Shown here: piece after piece, positions 33,651-44,802 of the stretch
Layout of the letters: every line of letters starts with the position of its first letter
Position numbering within the stretch: position 1 is the stretch's first letter
Origin: Nymphaea colorata
Lineage: Eukaryota; Streptophyta; Magnoliopsida; Nymphaeales; Nymphaeaceae
Reading direction: 5' to 3'
Assembly (NCBI RefSeq): GCF_008831285.2
Contig: NC_045149.1
Location: forward strand, 8,646,417 to 8,706,416
Length of the DNA stretch: 60,000 nucleotides
The notes under the pieces: generated by a model
Databases searched by the model: none
Seen by the model: only the letters and a program-made list of their open reading frames with translations
Told to the model about the DNA's origin: nothing
Made by a program: the position numbers and the translations under genes

Positions 33651-34287
33651 AAGAGAGAGAGAGACCTGATAGCAAGCGCCACATCCTTTGCCAGAACTGA
33701 AAAGAGAAGGTCCTCCAGCGGCTATCAAAGAAGAGAATGGTGGTTCTTCTACTGCACTTCCATACCCACAAGCTCCCCCTGCCCAACAGAATGCATTATA
33801 AACACGTACGTTGTAGCATGTCGCAAACACACTTGGACATGCTCTTATCTCATCAATTTTCTTACTACTAGTTAATTGCATGCATAAGCTAGCTCCCTCC
33901 CTCGAATATCAATAAAGAAGAAGAAGAAGAAGAGACAGATTTCCAAAGGTAGTTTACAATGAAATATTATTAACCCATTCATACCAACTTTCACGACTGT
34001 AGCAAACCGTCAACTCCAAAGAAATGCAAGCACTATTTCTATTCCTCCTCCTAGTTTGCTACTCTTAGCATTGTCATGGAAGTACATAACATGAAGTAAT
34101 CAGCATAATTACCATCACTTCCGGCACCATCAGGGCTTCCATACCATGTCGCTCCGGCCGGCGACCAACCGGCATCGTCGGCCACCGTAGGTGATCTTTT
34201 GTGCTTAGAAGCAAAGGCCAAATGGGAGAGATAAGAGATGAACACGAGGAAGATGAGGAGAGAAGAGAAGATGTTGGTGGCTGCCAT
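31071..34287 (-). CDS. Beta-expansin (EXPB), 4 exons
   Basis: Beta-expansins are secreted wall proteins that loosen cell walls at acidic pH without hydrolysis. Coding exons on the minus strand are 34287-34113, 33778-33666, 32159-31960 and 31413-31071; frames join to 276 residues, normal for the family. Residues 1 to about 26 form a signal peptide (hydrophobic [15 protein letters not shown] core). The GH45-like domain shows [51 protein letters not shown] and the HFD motif at 131-133 that marks true expansins. The CBM63-like C-terminal domain follows, beginning near [12 protein letters not shown] and ending at LVNFH. The expected cysteines are present. I start at the second in-frame ATG (MAATNIF), since the upstream one at 34302 only adds MLISV before the signal. 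An AT-rich TATA box lies 115 bp upstream. Intron 2 (1506 nt) holds a (CT)n(TA)n microsatellite directly at its donor. The gene is convergent with LHP1. It appears intact. Confidence 0.93.
31868..31947. mobile_element. MITE fragment in expansin intron 3
   Basis: CATGAAACACTAGG and the terminus CCAAACGACCCCTACT match the family of the 30416-30572 element. It lies about 13 bp from the donor of intron 3 (donor at 31959 on the minus strand). Confidence 0.45.
33614..33664. repeat. (TA)n(GA)n microsatellite at expansin intron 2 donor
   Basis: A TA run of about 24 bp passes into a GA run with one AA interruption. Read on the minus strand it is CAG|GTCTCTCTCTC..., so the splice donor of expansin intron 2 is the first GT of the repeat. 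Confidence 0.85.
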
Positions 34288-34400
34288 GACTGATATCAAC
34301 AATGATTGGTGGCGGGTAGATCACCACTGCCACTGCAGAGGGGAAGGGGGAGGGAGATAGGGTAATTTGTACGCATATGATAAGAAGGAAGGTCACGTTG

Positions 34401-34410
34401 GTATATATAG
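34401..34410 (-). promoter_or_regulatory. TATA box of the expansin gene
   Basis: CTATATATAC on the minus strand, 114-123 bp upstream of the chosen start codon, predicting transcription from about 34375 and a leader of roughly 90 nt. Confidence 0.55.
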
Positions 34411-35539
34411 ACAAAACTGAGACACTACCCACTGCAACTCCCGTGAACCAATATGAGGAACCTTTTCTTCTTCGTCTTCCTCTTCTTCTTCTTCGTATGG
34501 GTTTTAATGGAAACACAGCTTACTAGGGAGGTTAAATTTCCTTTGATGGTTAAACAGTTTTATGGCTGAGTGATGGGTAACCGGCCGCTGGTTTCCATTC
34601 ATGGTGATGTCAGTCGATAACTTCTTAGATGGTTATATTTAAACACAAATGTATATAATCTTACGTTCCCAATTACATTCCTCACTAATCTTTAGTTTAC
34701 TATCTCATTTTTTCACCTAGTCAATAAGTGTGGTTCTTTGATTTTGAAACAGAATTTAACTGAGAAAGAGAGAGAAAAGGGGTTTGAATAAGTTTTTCAG
34801 CTATTAAAACCTTTTCTTTTAGAACATTTGAATCTTGAAAAGCTTTCTCTGAAGGTGGCATTTCACCGTGAACAAATATTCGTGGATAGGAATCTGACTG
34901 AACTTTTGTTTTTTAAAAAAGAGGTTTTTGGAAAGTGAATACCTCATTCAAGAATTGTTTAGTTCTAATCTAATGTTCGTCCTAGTAGTTATCGATGGAA
35001 AGAATACTAAATCTGCTATTTCTTGGAATTTTCTCCTTTGATTCAAAATTGCGGTATCTTCCTTTGTTTTAGTCAACTAAACAGATCCTAGAATCCTGTT
35101 GGAGAGAGAGCGAGAGAGATTGGTGTATACATATGATCTTTAAGAGTGATTTGCTAAGAAACATGTATTAAGTTAGCCATTTTTACTTCAATAATCCTTT
35201 TTAATGACAAAAAATAAATGGCTCTTATAGCATTAAAATTATGATAGTAGAAAAATCAAATTATTTTACAACATAACTTGAACTAAAACATTATTTATAT
35301 TAAATTAGTGTTTATGAACATGATAGAATATTCACATTTCGCTTAAAATAACTTTTAACAGTTTTGTTTTTGTATCTTACACAAGTGGTCTCGTATTTGA
35401 CTTTATCTCTCCATAGTCAACCAAATCATTGTGAAGACCGTCCAATCTATTGTCATATCTAATCATCACCTTTTTCTTCATGTTTTTTTTTTCTAAACTA
35501 TCTTGAGATAAACAAGATAAGATCGCTAGAGTCCTCGTT

Positions 35540-35541
<2 letters not shown>

Positions 35542-35580
<39 letters not shown>
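35542..35580. repeat. (TA)n microsatellite
   Basis: About 38 bp of uninterrupted TA. Confidence 0.9.
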
Positions 35581-35585
<5 letters not shown>

Positions 35586-36199
35586 TTGAAAATAGTCAAA
35601 GTCACCCAAGACAAAAAGGCTAGATCGTCAGCTGATTTTTCAGTACCATGTGTAAGGATTGAACCATTTTTCAACTGTATATTTAAATAGTTTAAATAAT
35701 TTTCCATTTTTTTAAATAATTTCCTTTATTTGCAACCAACATTTCACCTGAACGACAGATTGGAGCATCCTCGCTGATTTGATTCTTGAACTGATCTTTA
35801 TAGAATTTGGCTTAATGAAAGGGTGTCTTGAAGGCACACTCCTGTGCGATTTAAACACCAGTTAACCACATCGTAATCGTTGGATTAAGAAGTGAGTTCT
35901 TTATAAATGTAAGTGGTTTTAAAAGAACTAGCTAAAGAGACATGAATTTCATGACTGCAAATCTATTGAGTGACAATGAAAATCCCTTTTCTCAATGCAT
36001 AATATGTAATGAAGACAGTGTTGATATTTACATATATTGAAATCCTATCTATGTATAAATTAAGGGAAGATTTCTAGACTTGTTTCTCGAATTTGTTAAG
36101 GATTTCATTTAATGTTTATGCAATTGGGTTTACATGCACACGTATATATATATATACCATACACTTAAGATAGGGATAAAACAAAACCCATTAATTTTT

Positions 36200-36445
36200 T
36201 GCACAAAAAAAATCCAAACATCTTAATATATTTATAAAAACTATTTTGATATAAAACATGCTTTGATTCAAGTTGTTTTCATGAAAAATATGGATTTTTT
36301 ATTATAAAAATGTTGACGCTTTGTGGGCCATTTATTTTTTCTTATTACAAAAAGCACTAGTAAGGTTTAGCAAATGATCAACTTAATATATGTTTTGCAT
36401 CAACATATTCTTAAGATCATATTAATAAGGTATGATTGTCAAAAA
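36200..36445. repeat. Dispersed repeat shared with 10255-10475
   Basis: ACATGCTTTGATTCAAGTTG, GGATTTTTTATTA, CCATTTATTTTTTC and GATCAACTTAATA occur in the same order as in the copy at 10255-10475. Confidence 0.5.
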
Positions 36446-36759
36446 AAAAAAAAAGAAGTATCAAAATTAAAGAGTCTGGTTTTTATTCCTAACCTAAGCG
36501 TCTATACCAATTTCTCATAAAAGTCACCCAGATTAAGACAATCCATCATCCATTATGATGGATGGATAAGAGAAAAACAGGTAGAAAAAGGTGTTGAAAG
36601 AGAAATGAAAAGAAAAAATGTGAACTAATACTATATGATGAAATTGTTCCATCATCTCTTTTTAAAGGTTTTCTCTCAACTGCGATCTGAAAAAGATGGA
36701 GGTGACAATTCCTCATATGGCTAGCATCTAGGTTCATCAATCATCTACCTATCAGTTAC

Positions 36760-36808
<49 letters not shown>

Positions 36809-37432
36809 GTGTTTTTTGTTATTTCAAGTTAAGTTTTCCATATGGTAAAACTTGGAAGTTCCTTTAGGGGGCTTTAATACTGAAAGTCGATCTTGCAAAA
36901 TGGATAATAAAGGTGTTGGGCTTTAAGAAAGAGCTTTGAAACTTAATTTTAAGAGAAAAAGGCAGATTTTTGTTTAAATAAAACAAATCAAAGTTTCCGT
37001 TCACATGAGGTTAACCATAATGTATTGGTTTATGCATCTTCATTTAGTTCTCCTAACGCACTTGTTCAAATCAGGTTTTAAACAGTAATCGAGACACCTT
37101 ATTAAATGCTGAGACTTTTTAGCCACACTTATTGCTGTTTCTAATCAAATTCTGATTACCCAAGTTAAAAAAATTTACAGGAAATTTATTTTAGAGTCAG
37201 TACACAAGCTACTTAAAACTAAGGTACATTTCGTCTTTGTCTGAAGGAAACTCTCCATTTAAACAATGTAATGAGCAACCTTCCTCCTAAAATTATCAAA
37301 TGAAAACTATTTTCGTTGGAATTTCTTTGTTGAGCAGCATGAACCCAATTCAGCAATCCTATTGCTCCATATATATAACTTCAGGTATTTGGGCAAAGAA
37401 ATTCAAAGAGCATTTAAATTAAAAAGTGGCTT

Positions 37433-37941
37433 TAAGGGTAAGGTTGGACATCCAGCTCAAGGCTCAGCAACATCCGGCTCGGGCTGGCCGAAAGCCTTTG
37501 CCGGTCACCCATTTAGTTATTGGGCAGGACCTGACTGTCAACTTTATGTCCGTCGGGTAACTGGCTTGATGTCAACATTTGAAATTCTTAATATTTTATA
37601 TTTTAATATCTCAAGAACCCTTAGCGACGTGCTAAGAGTTTCTAAGGGTGCCATAGCACATATGAATAGTTTCTAGGGGTTTCATCGGCAACACATAAAG
37701 AGTTTGTAAGAGAGTCATCGGCGATGCACCAAGAGAACTGACTGCTAGTGCCATATGTTGAAGATATATATATATAGGGCCAAGTCGGGCCCCTAAGTAC
37801 CCAACTCGAGCTATCTTAGCCCAGCAATTTTTTTTAATCGGGTCGACTCAGGTGTCAAATAACTAGCCCAAACCCGTCCATTCACAGGCTGCATACCCAA
37901 CTACCCATGAAATGCCATGCTTGTTGCCCACTCTTATTTAA
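37433..37941. mobile_element. TIR element with GGCTCGGGCTGG interior
   Basis: The left edge TAAGGGTAAGGTTGGACATC is loosely mirrored by the right edge TTGCCCACTCTTATTTAAGG. The interior has CCGGCTCGGGCTGGCC near the left and CGGGTCGACTC, CCAACTCGAGC near the right. It is noncoding. The 104-codon frame at 37362-37676 crosses its left part and is not a gene. Confidence 0.45.
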
Positions 37942-38719
37942 GGGATATATTGCAGTTGGTTGGAATTAGTTTGATTCTCATAGGTGCTATGTCTCTGTCG
38001 TCTCCTGCTGCTACCAGTGTTAATACCGTTGTAGCCCATGGCCTAGGTGGCAGGTGAAATGGAGAGCCTTTGAGCCTCTTTCAAAGAATTAACAGTTGAA
38101 GTTTTTCTTTATTTCTTTCCAATAATATGGCAAAATTCCAGTCATTAAATTAATTTTTATTTGCTATTATAAATAGTGTCAAAACATGCATGTAGCTCAT
38201 AAAAAAGAACCTTGCCTGGTTTTGGATGTATGCATGTATGTGTGTGTATGCGCACATGAGCCTAGAGATATATAGCATATGTTCCTACATAGAATTAGGT
38301 AGACTGATAAAGTTAGTTGAACATATTCAGAAAAGAATTACAAGCGGCCGTTGGTGTAAACCTAAATTGTGCAAAAGGCTAAAAGGCTATTAATGTCAAA
38401 TACCAAAAGTTTTTTTGCTATAAGTGAGAGATTGAAGCGTAGACACATGAGAGAGACCAATAACCAAATTTCCCTTTGCATCCTTTTCACATTTATCTTG
38501 CAACTCTTTCACAACTCAAAAAAGTATTGAAAAAAAAATAGCAACATTAACAGTTTCATCTTAACTAGCACATTCTATTTTTGCTGAAGTTGATTTTGCT
38601 TCAAAGGTTGTCTTGACCAGGTAAATATTTTTTTGCATTCGACGCCATTTCCAGCATGATCGAGAGCATTAGAGAGTTGGGGACCTTGATCAGGACCACC
38701 AATTATTCATAGAGAGGGG

Positions 38720-38912
<193 letters not shown>

Positions 38913-39060
38913 TGTCATTTTTATCTGTACTGTTATTCGTAGGCAAATATTCTCCCTACCGGTTAGCATTGTGAAAGAAGCAGTTACATTTTTGTGTTTA
39001 AAGCGTATTAGTTTCGTCTTATTTCACTGGATTCATGAAAATACAACTATACTTAAAATC

Positions 39061-39062
<2 letters not shown>

Positions 39063-39115
<53 letters not shown>

Positions 39116-39133
39116 AGAGAGAGAGAGAGAGAG
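39063..39133. repeat. (TA)n(GA)n microsatellite
   Basis: About 50 bp of TA followed after AA by about 18 bp of GA. Confidence 0.9.
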
Positions 39134-39469
39134 GAAAGAACCCCTTGGGTTCCCTTGGATGGGCAAAAGGATGGATCATCAAAGATATTGAGAGGAAAGA
39201 AAGAAAGATACGCACATTGATTCCGATGTAATGTCGAACCTTGTGACTAACATGATGCACATTCTATATGTTGAACCAAATGCAAAATATATGAAAAATT
39301 CAAACATCCAATTCACATTGAGAGACTCAAAGGTAAACAAAAGCTGAATGGAGAGAGAGAAGGCGTTGTATCAGAAAAGTTTAATGGCTACACTATTTTG
39401 AGTCATTTCTAGAGACATCAACGCATTGGATTCGTGCTGGATATATTACTTTTTCATATGTTCACAGAT

Positions 39470-39810
39470 TCAAATTCAGACTCTAATACGAACTAAGAAA
39501 TGACATATTGGAAACTGAATCCAAAATCCAATTTGACAATTCAAATCTAAGTCCGTATTCGACTTTTATATCCATACCCGAATCCGAATCCAAACTTCAC
39601 CTATTTTCAAAGAGCAGATATAGGATATTTGTTTAAAAATAAATTTCATCTGAATCTGCAACCAAATCCAACCAGGTATTTATGTATATTTGAATATGAA
39701 TCTAAATCTAAATCTAAATCTAAATCTGATCAGATGTAATTTTTTACATCCAAATCCAATTTGACTTCTCAATTAGATAAGTATTTTTTTTTTCATATCC
39801 AAGTTTTTCC
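39470..39810. repeat. GAATCTAAATC-type dispersed repeat, copy 1
   Basis: It contains TAGGATATTTGTTTAAAAAT, ATCTGAATCTG, (AAATCT)5 at about 39699-39729, GATCAGATGTAATT and ATTTTTTTTTTCATATCCAA. The same order recurs at about 42170-42465, which identifies one interspersed family. Function and class unknown. Confidence 0.6.
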
Positions 39811-40621
39811 AAACGATACAATTAAATATATACATGATTTAAATTGAATATATGAACATCTCTACTCGTTTCAAATTCCTTATCACTTTTTCGGGTTTCC
39901 CCTTTCACCCAAACAACATGAATTTGGTAAAGTCCTTACTTTATTGGGCATCTTTTTTGAAATTTCATTGCTGAATTTCAAAATTTACCCTCTTCGCTTT
40001 GGATTGGACGTTCCATCCTTTTCTCTGATTGTAACGAGGTGCATGGGCCATAAAATATGACATTTTTTCTCAAAAAAATCTAACCTTTCATGCAATAAAA
40101 TTAATAAAAGATACAAAAATTATGCTTTGAAAGCGTAAATAATGTTTTATATACCAAAGTATTGGACCTTTGATTTTAAATGATTGTAAAATCTTGTATG
40201 TTAAAGAAAATTCAGATTTGATACATGCAATTTGATAATTGAATCCAAATCCGAGTCTGATATTTGACTGGAATCTGCAAATTGTGACGTATAAATTTTG
40301 GCTATTATGCTAGTGAGATCCGAATATCCAGTTTTGAAAACTCAAGTCTGAATCTATCTAGGAATCCAAATGCAAGCACACAAAATTGGATCAAGTCAAC
40401 TTGAGTAAATGCTACATTCAACAACCTAATTTTCATTCTAGTTCTAATCAATTAAATTAAATTTTAATTAGTTCCAGCCTAGGGTCTAATAAGAAAACTT
40501 CAAATAGGTTGGATTCGTTAAAATACCATCAATTATTTTGTTTGTAAATGCACTTGCTCCAAGAAGGACCCATCATTGGCAAAGCAACAAAATTAACCTT
40601 CCAGTATGCTTTTGAAAATGT

Positions 40622-40846
40622 TGGATGAATAGGAGGAGTATTTCATCTTATCACCCAACGAAAGAGCTGAAATCCACCTTTCCCCCTTTCGTATTATATA
40701 CGAAGCCTAGTTTGGTACTTCAGGTGATACTTTCATTGTGCTTTAACTTGCATATTAATGTTCATTTTTTTCAGTATCGAAAGTTGAAACTGGATTCTTG
40801 TCAGCCTCCATTCTGTCTTTTACGCCAACTCTTTCGAAGATAATTT
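40622..40846 (-). mobile_element. SINE-like element, copy 1
   Basis: On the minus strand it reads GAGTTGGCGTAAAAGACAG (box-A-like) and ends TGGGTGGTAAGATGAAATACTC. It shares the order of segments with copies at 40862-41068, 43866-44215, 48303-48568 and 58795-59030. It is the more decayed of two adjacent copies. Confidence 0.55.
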
Positions 40847-40861
40847 ATAAGAAAAGTTATT

Positions 40862-41068
40862 AGCGAGACAAAGTACTGGTGGTGCTATTCATCATATCGC
40901 TTGACATAAAGCCGATCAAAGCCCCCACTTTTCTCCCATCTCCTAGAATATCTGACTGACTTTTGGTGCCTCAAGGTGCAGCACAGAAAGTTAGTGCCCC
41001 AAGGATTCGAAACAATAACTAGTCGCTTGCCTGCCGCTGCTCGATCCCATTGCACCAACCCCCTTGGG
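40862..41068 (-). mobile_element. SINE-like element, copy 2, with A and B boxes
   Basis: On the minus strand the 5' part reads GGTTGGTGCAATGGGATCGA, with TGGTGCAATGG a perfect box-A match (TRGYNNARNGG). About 34 bp further, GTTTCGAATCC resembles box B. The body continues GGGGCACTAACTTTCTGTGC, shared with the other copies. This points to a tRNA-derived SINE transcribed from the minus strand. It encodes nothing. Confidence 0.6.
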
Positions 41069-41400
41069 AATTATAATAAACATGCTTCACTTTTTCATTC
41101 ATTATCAAAAGCAATCCAAAAGATTCACGAACTACTTTTGTTTAGTATATTGAAGACAATTAATGGGATGAAACACGGGGTGACATAAAACGAATGAAAA
41201 GTGCAAGGGTGATTAAGAAACACAAAACATGAGAGAATACTCTTGAAAATAAGAATGGAACAAGAAGGAATAGTGATTGCACAACCACAAGTTACCCCTT
41301 CATCCAACCATCTGCAGGCAGGGCAATGTCATATATGGCGCACATGCCCGTGATGAAATTATAAGATCCAATGCTTTCTCAGTTTGATTTCTATGGGTAC

Positions 41401-41438
41401 TACTCATCTGAATCGCAAATACTCATCTGAATCGCAAA
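41401..41438. repeat. Perfect 19-bp tandem duplication
   Basis: TACTCATCTGAATCGCAAA occurs at 41401-41419 and 41420-41438 without a mismatch. Confidence 0.85.
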
Positions 41439-42169
41439 TGGTTGTATGCACGACACTTGAAATGGAGGGTGTCTCGTAAGACCACCTAGGTCCCGAAGCA
41501 ACCCCGGACCGTAGGGGTGGGAGAAGGAGGGTAGCTTCATCTCTCACTTATGCCGCTCTTAGTTCCAGCTCAACCTAAAGTACACTATGGGGAACTTGAT
41601 TCTTTAAATAGATAAGCTGGCAGATAGCTGCCCTTTCTTTGTCTCTCATAATAAAAGAGTCATAAAATTGTACAATGGAGAGGGGAGGGTTCTTTACAGT
41701 TGTAGTGTTCCCTTTGCCTAACTGCCACTTTAATATCACCCAGGACAACATGGTTTAAAACCAACACATGAGGTCTGCGCTGTTTCTTGTTTGATTGAGC
41801 AAGCTGGAGCCACATGGTCCCTCCCACCTTCAAATAATGCATGCAAGGAAGGAATGAAAGGCAGAAAACTACAAGGCATGTGCATGGATGGACAATCAGG
41901 ACAGAGCTGTACATCAAGTAAGGGGGACACATGGGCCGGGCCGGGCTCGAGCAGACCTGCCCCATCGTGGCCCATTTACATCGTAGGCCGGCTTAACGAA
42001 AATGTTCTGTCAATTCAGGGGACAGTGATAACTATTGATAGGAAATTGAAATGGAAATAAAATATATCTGAATAAAAAGTAATTTGCTGAAGATCATAAT
42101 GCCAAGTAGGGATATCAATGAATCAGATTCGAACCATATGTACCTTTAATCATATATGCTTTTTCGAAT

Positions 42170-42465
42170 ATTTGGATTTGAATACGAATAAAGAAAAGTC
42201 ATATCTGAATCCAAATCCAAAATCCAATTTTACAATATGAATCCGATCCTAACACGATTTTTATATTTATATCCAAAACTGCATTTTGCCAATCTTTTGC
42301 ATTATGTATAGGATATTTGTCTAAAAATAAATTCGATCTGAATCTGTATTTGAATCTTATCGGATATTTATTTGAATCTAAATCTGATCGGGTATCTTTT
42401 CTTAAATCCGAATCCAATCTGATTTCTTAATCGAACATATTTTTTTTTCATATCTGATTTTTTTG
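42170..42465. repeat. GAATCTAAATC-type dispersed repeat, copy 2
   Basis: Counterpart of 39470-39810: TAGGATATTTGTCTAAAAAT, GATCTGAATCTG, TTTGAATCTAAATCTGATCG and a T-run followed by CATATCTGA in the same order. Confidence 0.6.
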
Positions 42466-42551
42466 GATCGGTTTGGTTGGATATCCGATTCAAATTGGAT
42501 AGTAATTATCACAGAATAAAGAAATGTATACTTCTACAATATTCTATTTGA

Positions 42552-42582
<31 letters not shown>

Positions 42583-43865
42583 CAGTCTACTTTACTGAAA
42601 GTAGATCGACTAATTCTCACCATTTCAATGTCTCTGAGCTTGTACGTTTCTAGGGTTTTGTAATAACCACAGTTCTTAGAAAAAATGGGGAAACCACTCC
42701 CTCTGCCTGTTCAAAACTTTGAATTTGTGAACAAACAAATCGGAAAATTTTTTTCCCATCTTGGATGGATCCAAATCCAATTTCCAATCATTATGGTAGT
42801 GAATAATTTCGTGACATCTTCTTTTTATCATCAAGTTAACTGTTATTGGCTAAAGAAACAAGCAAGTACAGTTGCAGAAATATTTCATTAGTTTGGGACC
42901 CAGCCCAGATGAACTAACGCCATAACATGGCCCATAGTAGAACGACTTGGCCACCTTCAAAAGGACCCAGTCTTGATTACTATGGTCAAGCAAGCTTCAA
43001 CAGCTCTTAGTTATATGAATATTTTCCTGTTTAGTGGCCATGTCAGAGGGATTCAAGCGGATGATTTGTGAATTGGGTTCAATTCACAAATATGAAATTT
43101 CACTCAATCTGAACATGAGTACACATTTTTCATCATAATATAATTCATATTGAAGGAAGAAATATAGTAAGGTTAATTAAGATAATTGATGTAAAAGGTT
43201 AGTTTACTAATCAGGTTCTGGTTTCAATTAACTGGGGATAGTACTACACCAAAATGCGTGTTCCTGCCATATACTTTCATGCCCATCTCTGCAAACTAAA
43301 ATTTTCGATCGATATCAATAAGAGGAAGAGAAATAATTCCAAATCACTAGACTCTAGACTTCAGAACCTTAGAATTAGCATACAAAATCTCTAAAACCTG
43401 CAAAGGAAGAAAATTTTTGGATCTCAAATTGATTGGGTTTGGACCACAGGTCCACAGTACATGGAGATCAACCAGGTTCTGTACAACTTGAATTGGGGGG
43501 AGGACCCATAAAATTCCCGTTAAGGGGCACTAGTTACAAAATTAATTAAAATTTTTAAGATGTGTGTATATATATATATATATAACTTGAAGTATGGATA
43601 TGAAAATAGTCATTTTTTGTTTGTCTGTGTAGACAAGTGCCCACACCTGCCTCCGCCCATGCTTGGATTTCAAAATCCTCATGTATGTACCTACCCTATA
43701 ATATTTTGCGAGCAAGAGCAATAATTTTATGATATGTTGAAACCATGTCACCCAGTAATTAATAGATCAGCATAGGTGGTGAGTAGGTGGTGGGAGGGGA
43801 CACTGAAGGGTGCCAAGCTGAGCATCATAAATCAAGTTTCTGCTCTATCATTCTGTTGTTTGAGT

Positions 43866-44215
43866 TTTTCGGGGCGAGTAGGTGGAGTATTTTATCTTAC
43901 TGTCAAGCTGATAACTAAAACCTCCACTCTTCTTTCCATCTCTATAGAGTATCAATCCTACTTTTTGGTGTCTAAAGGTGATGGCCCTACTATGTTTCAA
44001 CGCGTATATCACCCACTTTTGTAATACAGAGAGTTCTAGACGCCTACCAGCTCAATGCTTGGGACTTGAGTTCCGATTGCCGCCGGCCCAAGCGATGAAA
44101 ACTCTTTTCTACTTGTGCTTTAAATTCAGGATTCCAGATGAGGCCGTGAATCTAACCTTACCCAATAGTTTCAGATAGTAATGGGTTGGTGGCCTTTGCT
44201 TGATCCCATTGATAG
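43866..44215 (-). mobile_element. SINE-like element, copy 3, with extra sequence
   Basis: Segments GAGTATTTTATCTTAC, CCTCCACTCTTCTTTCCATC, CAGAGAGTTCTAGACGCCT and TTGATCCCATTG follow the same order as in the other copies. It is longer than they are, apparently through an insertion after about 44090. Confidence 0.5.
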
Positions 44216-44463
44216 TTTGATCATAGCACTAAATGCAGGAGGGCTTAAACAGTTGGGTAGCTGAATCTCTTAGAACAAGTCATCCATACATTAAAACTAA
44301 GACGAAGATTGTTCCCAAAATGTCAATTTCATGATCTTCAAATATGCTTGTTGACCCTTTTCCACAAAAGATTATGCATATTTAGTTTCTTTTTTCCTAA
44401 ATACTGCTGGATATTTTTGTTAATTTCTCCTTACAAATATCTCTAATTTGTTAGTGATTTATA

Positions 44464-44802
44464 GGGCTGTACAACCGGATGAGCCAACTCGAGCTCCACT
44501 TGAACTCACTCGGTTAAGCTCAAACTTATAAACGAGTCTAGTTCTAGTTACATGAACTCAACTCAATTCAACTCGAGTTAGTTCATTCAATCTAGATTGC
44601 CTTTTTTTTGGTAATTTTCAAAGCTAAAATCAAGGAAAGAGCTCAAGTCAAGAGGAGAGTTGGTAAACGAGCTTAAGCAAATAAAGCTGAAGTCCAGTTG
44701 AGCTTGAGCTGACCTTGTACAATTCAACTCGAACTCAAGCCAAGCAATATGAGTCGGTTCGAGCTGACAGAACTTGAGATCGACTCGGCTCGTGTAGTGT
44801 CC
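44464..44802. mobile_element. Decayed hAT-like GAGCTCGAG element
   Basis: It starts TAGGGCTGTACAACCGG, matching the start of the 14070-14527 element, and is rich in CAACTCGAG and GAGCTTGAGCTG. The right inverted repeat is degraded. Confidence 0.5.

Larger units (their letters stand above)
41069..43865. other. Intergenic DNA
   Basis: No gene is recognised. It contains a perfect 19-bp tandem duplication at 41401-41438, copy 2 of the GAATCTAAATC repeat at about 42170-42465, a (GA)n run at about 42559-42582, a short (TA)n at about 43564-43584 and a palindrome at 43627-43646. Overlapping frames near 41660-42060 on both strands lack any motif. Confidence 0.5.
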
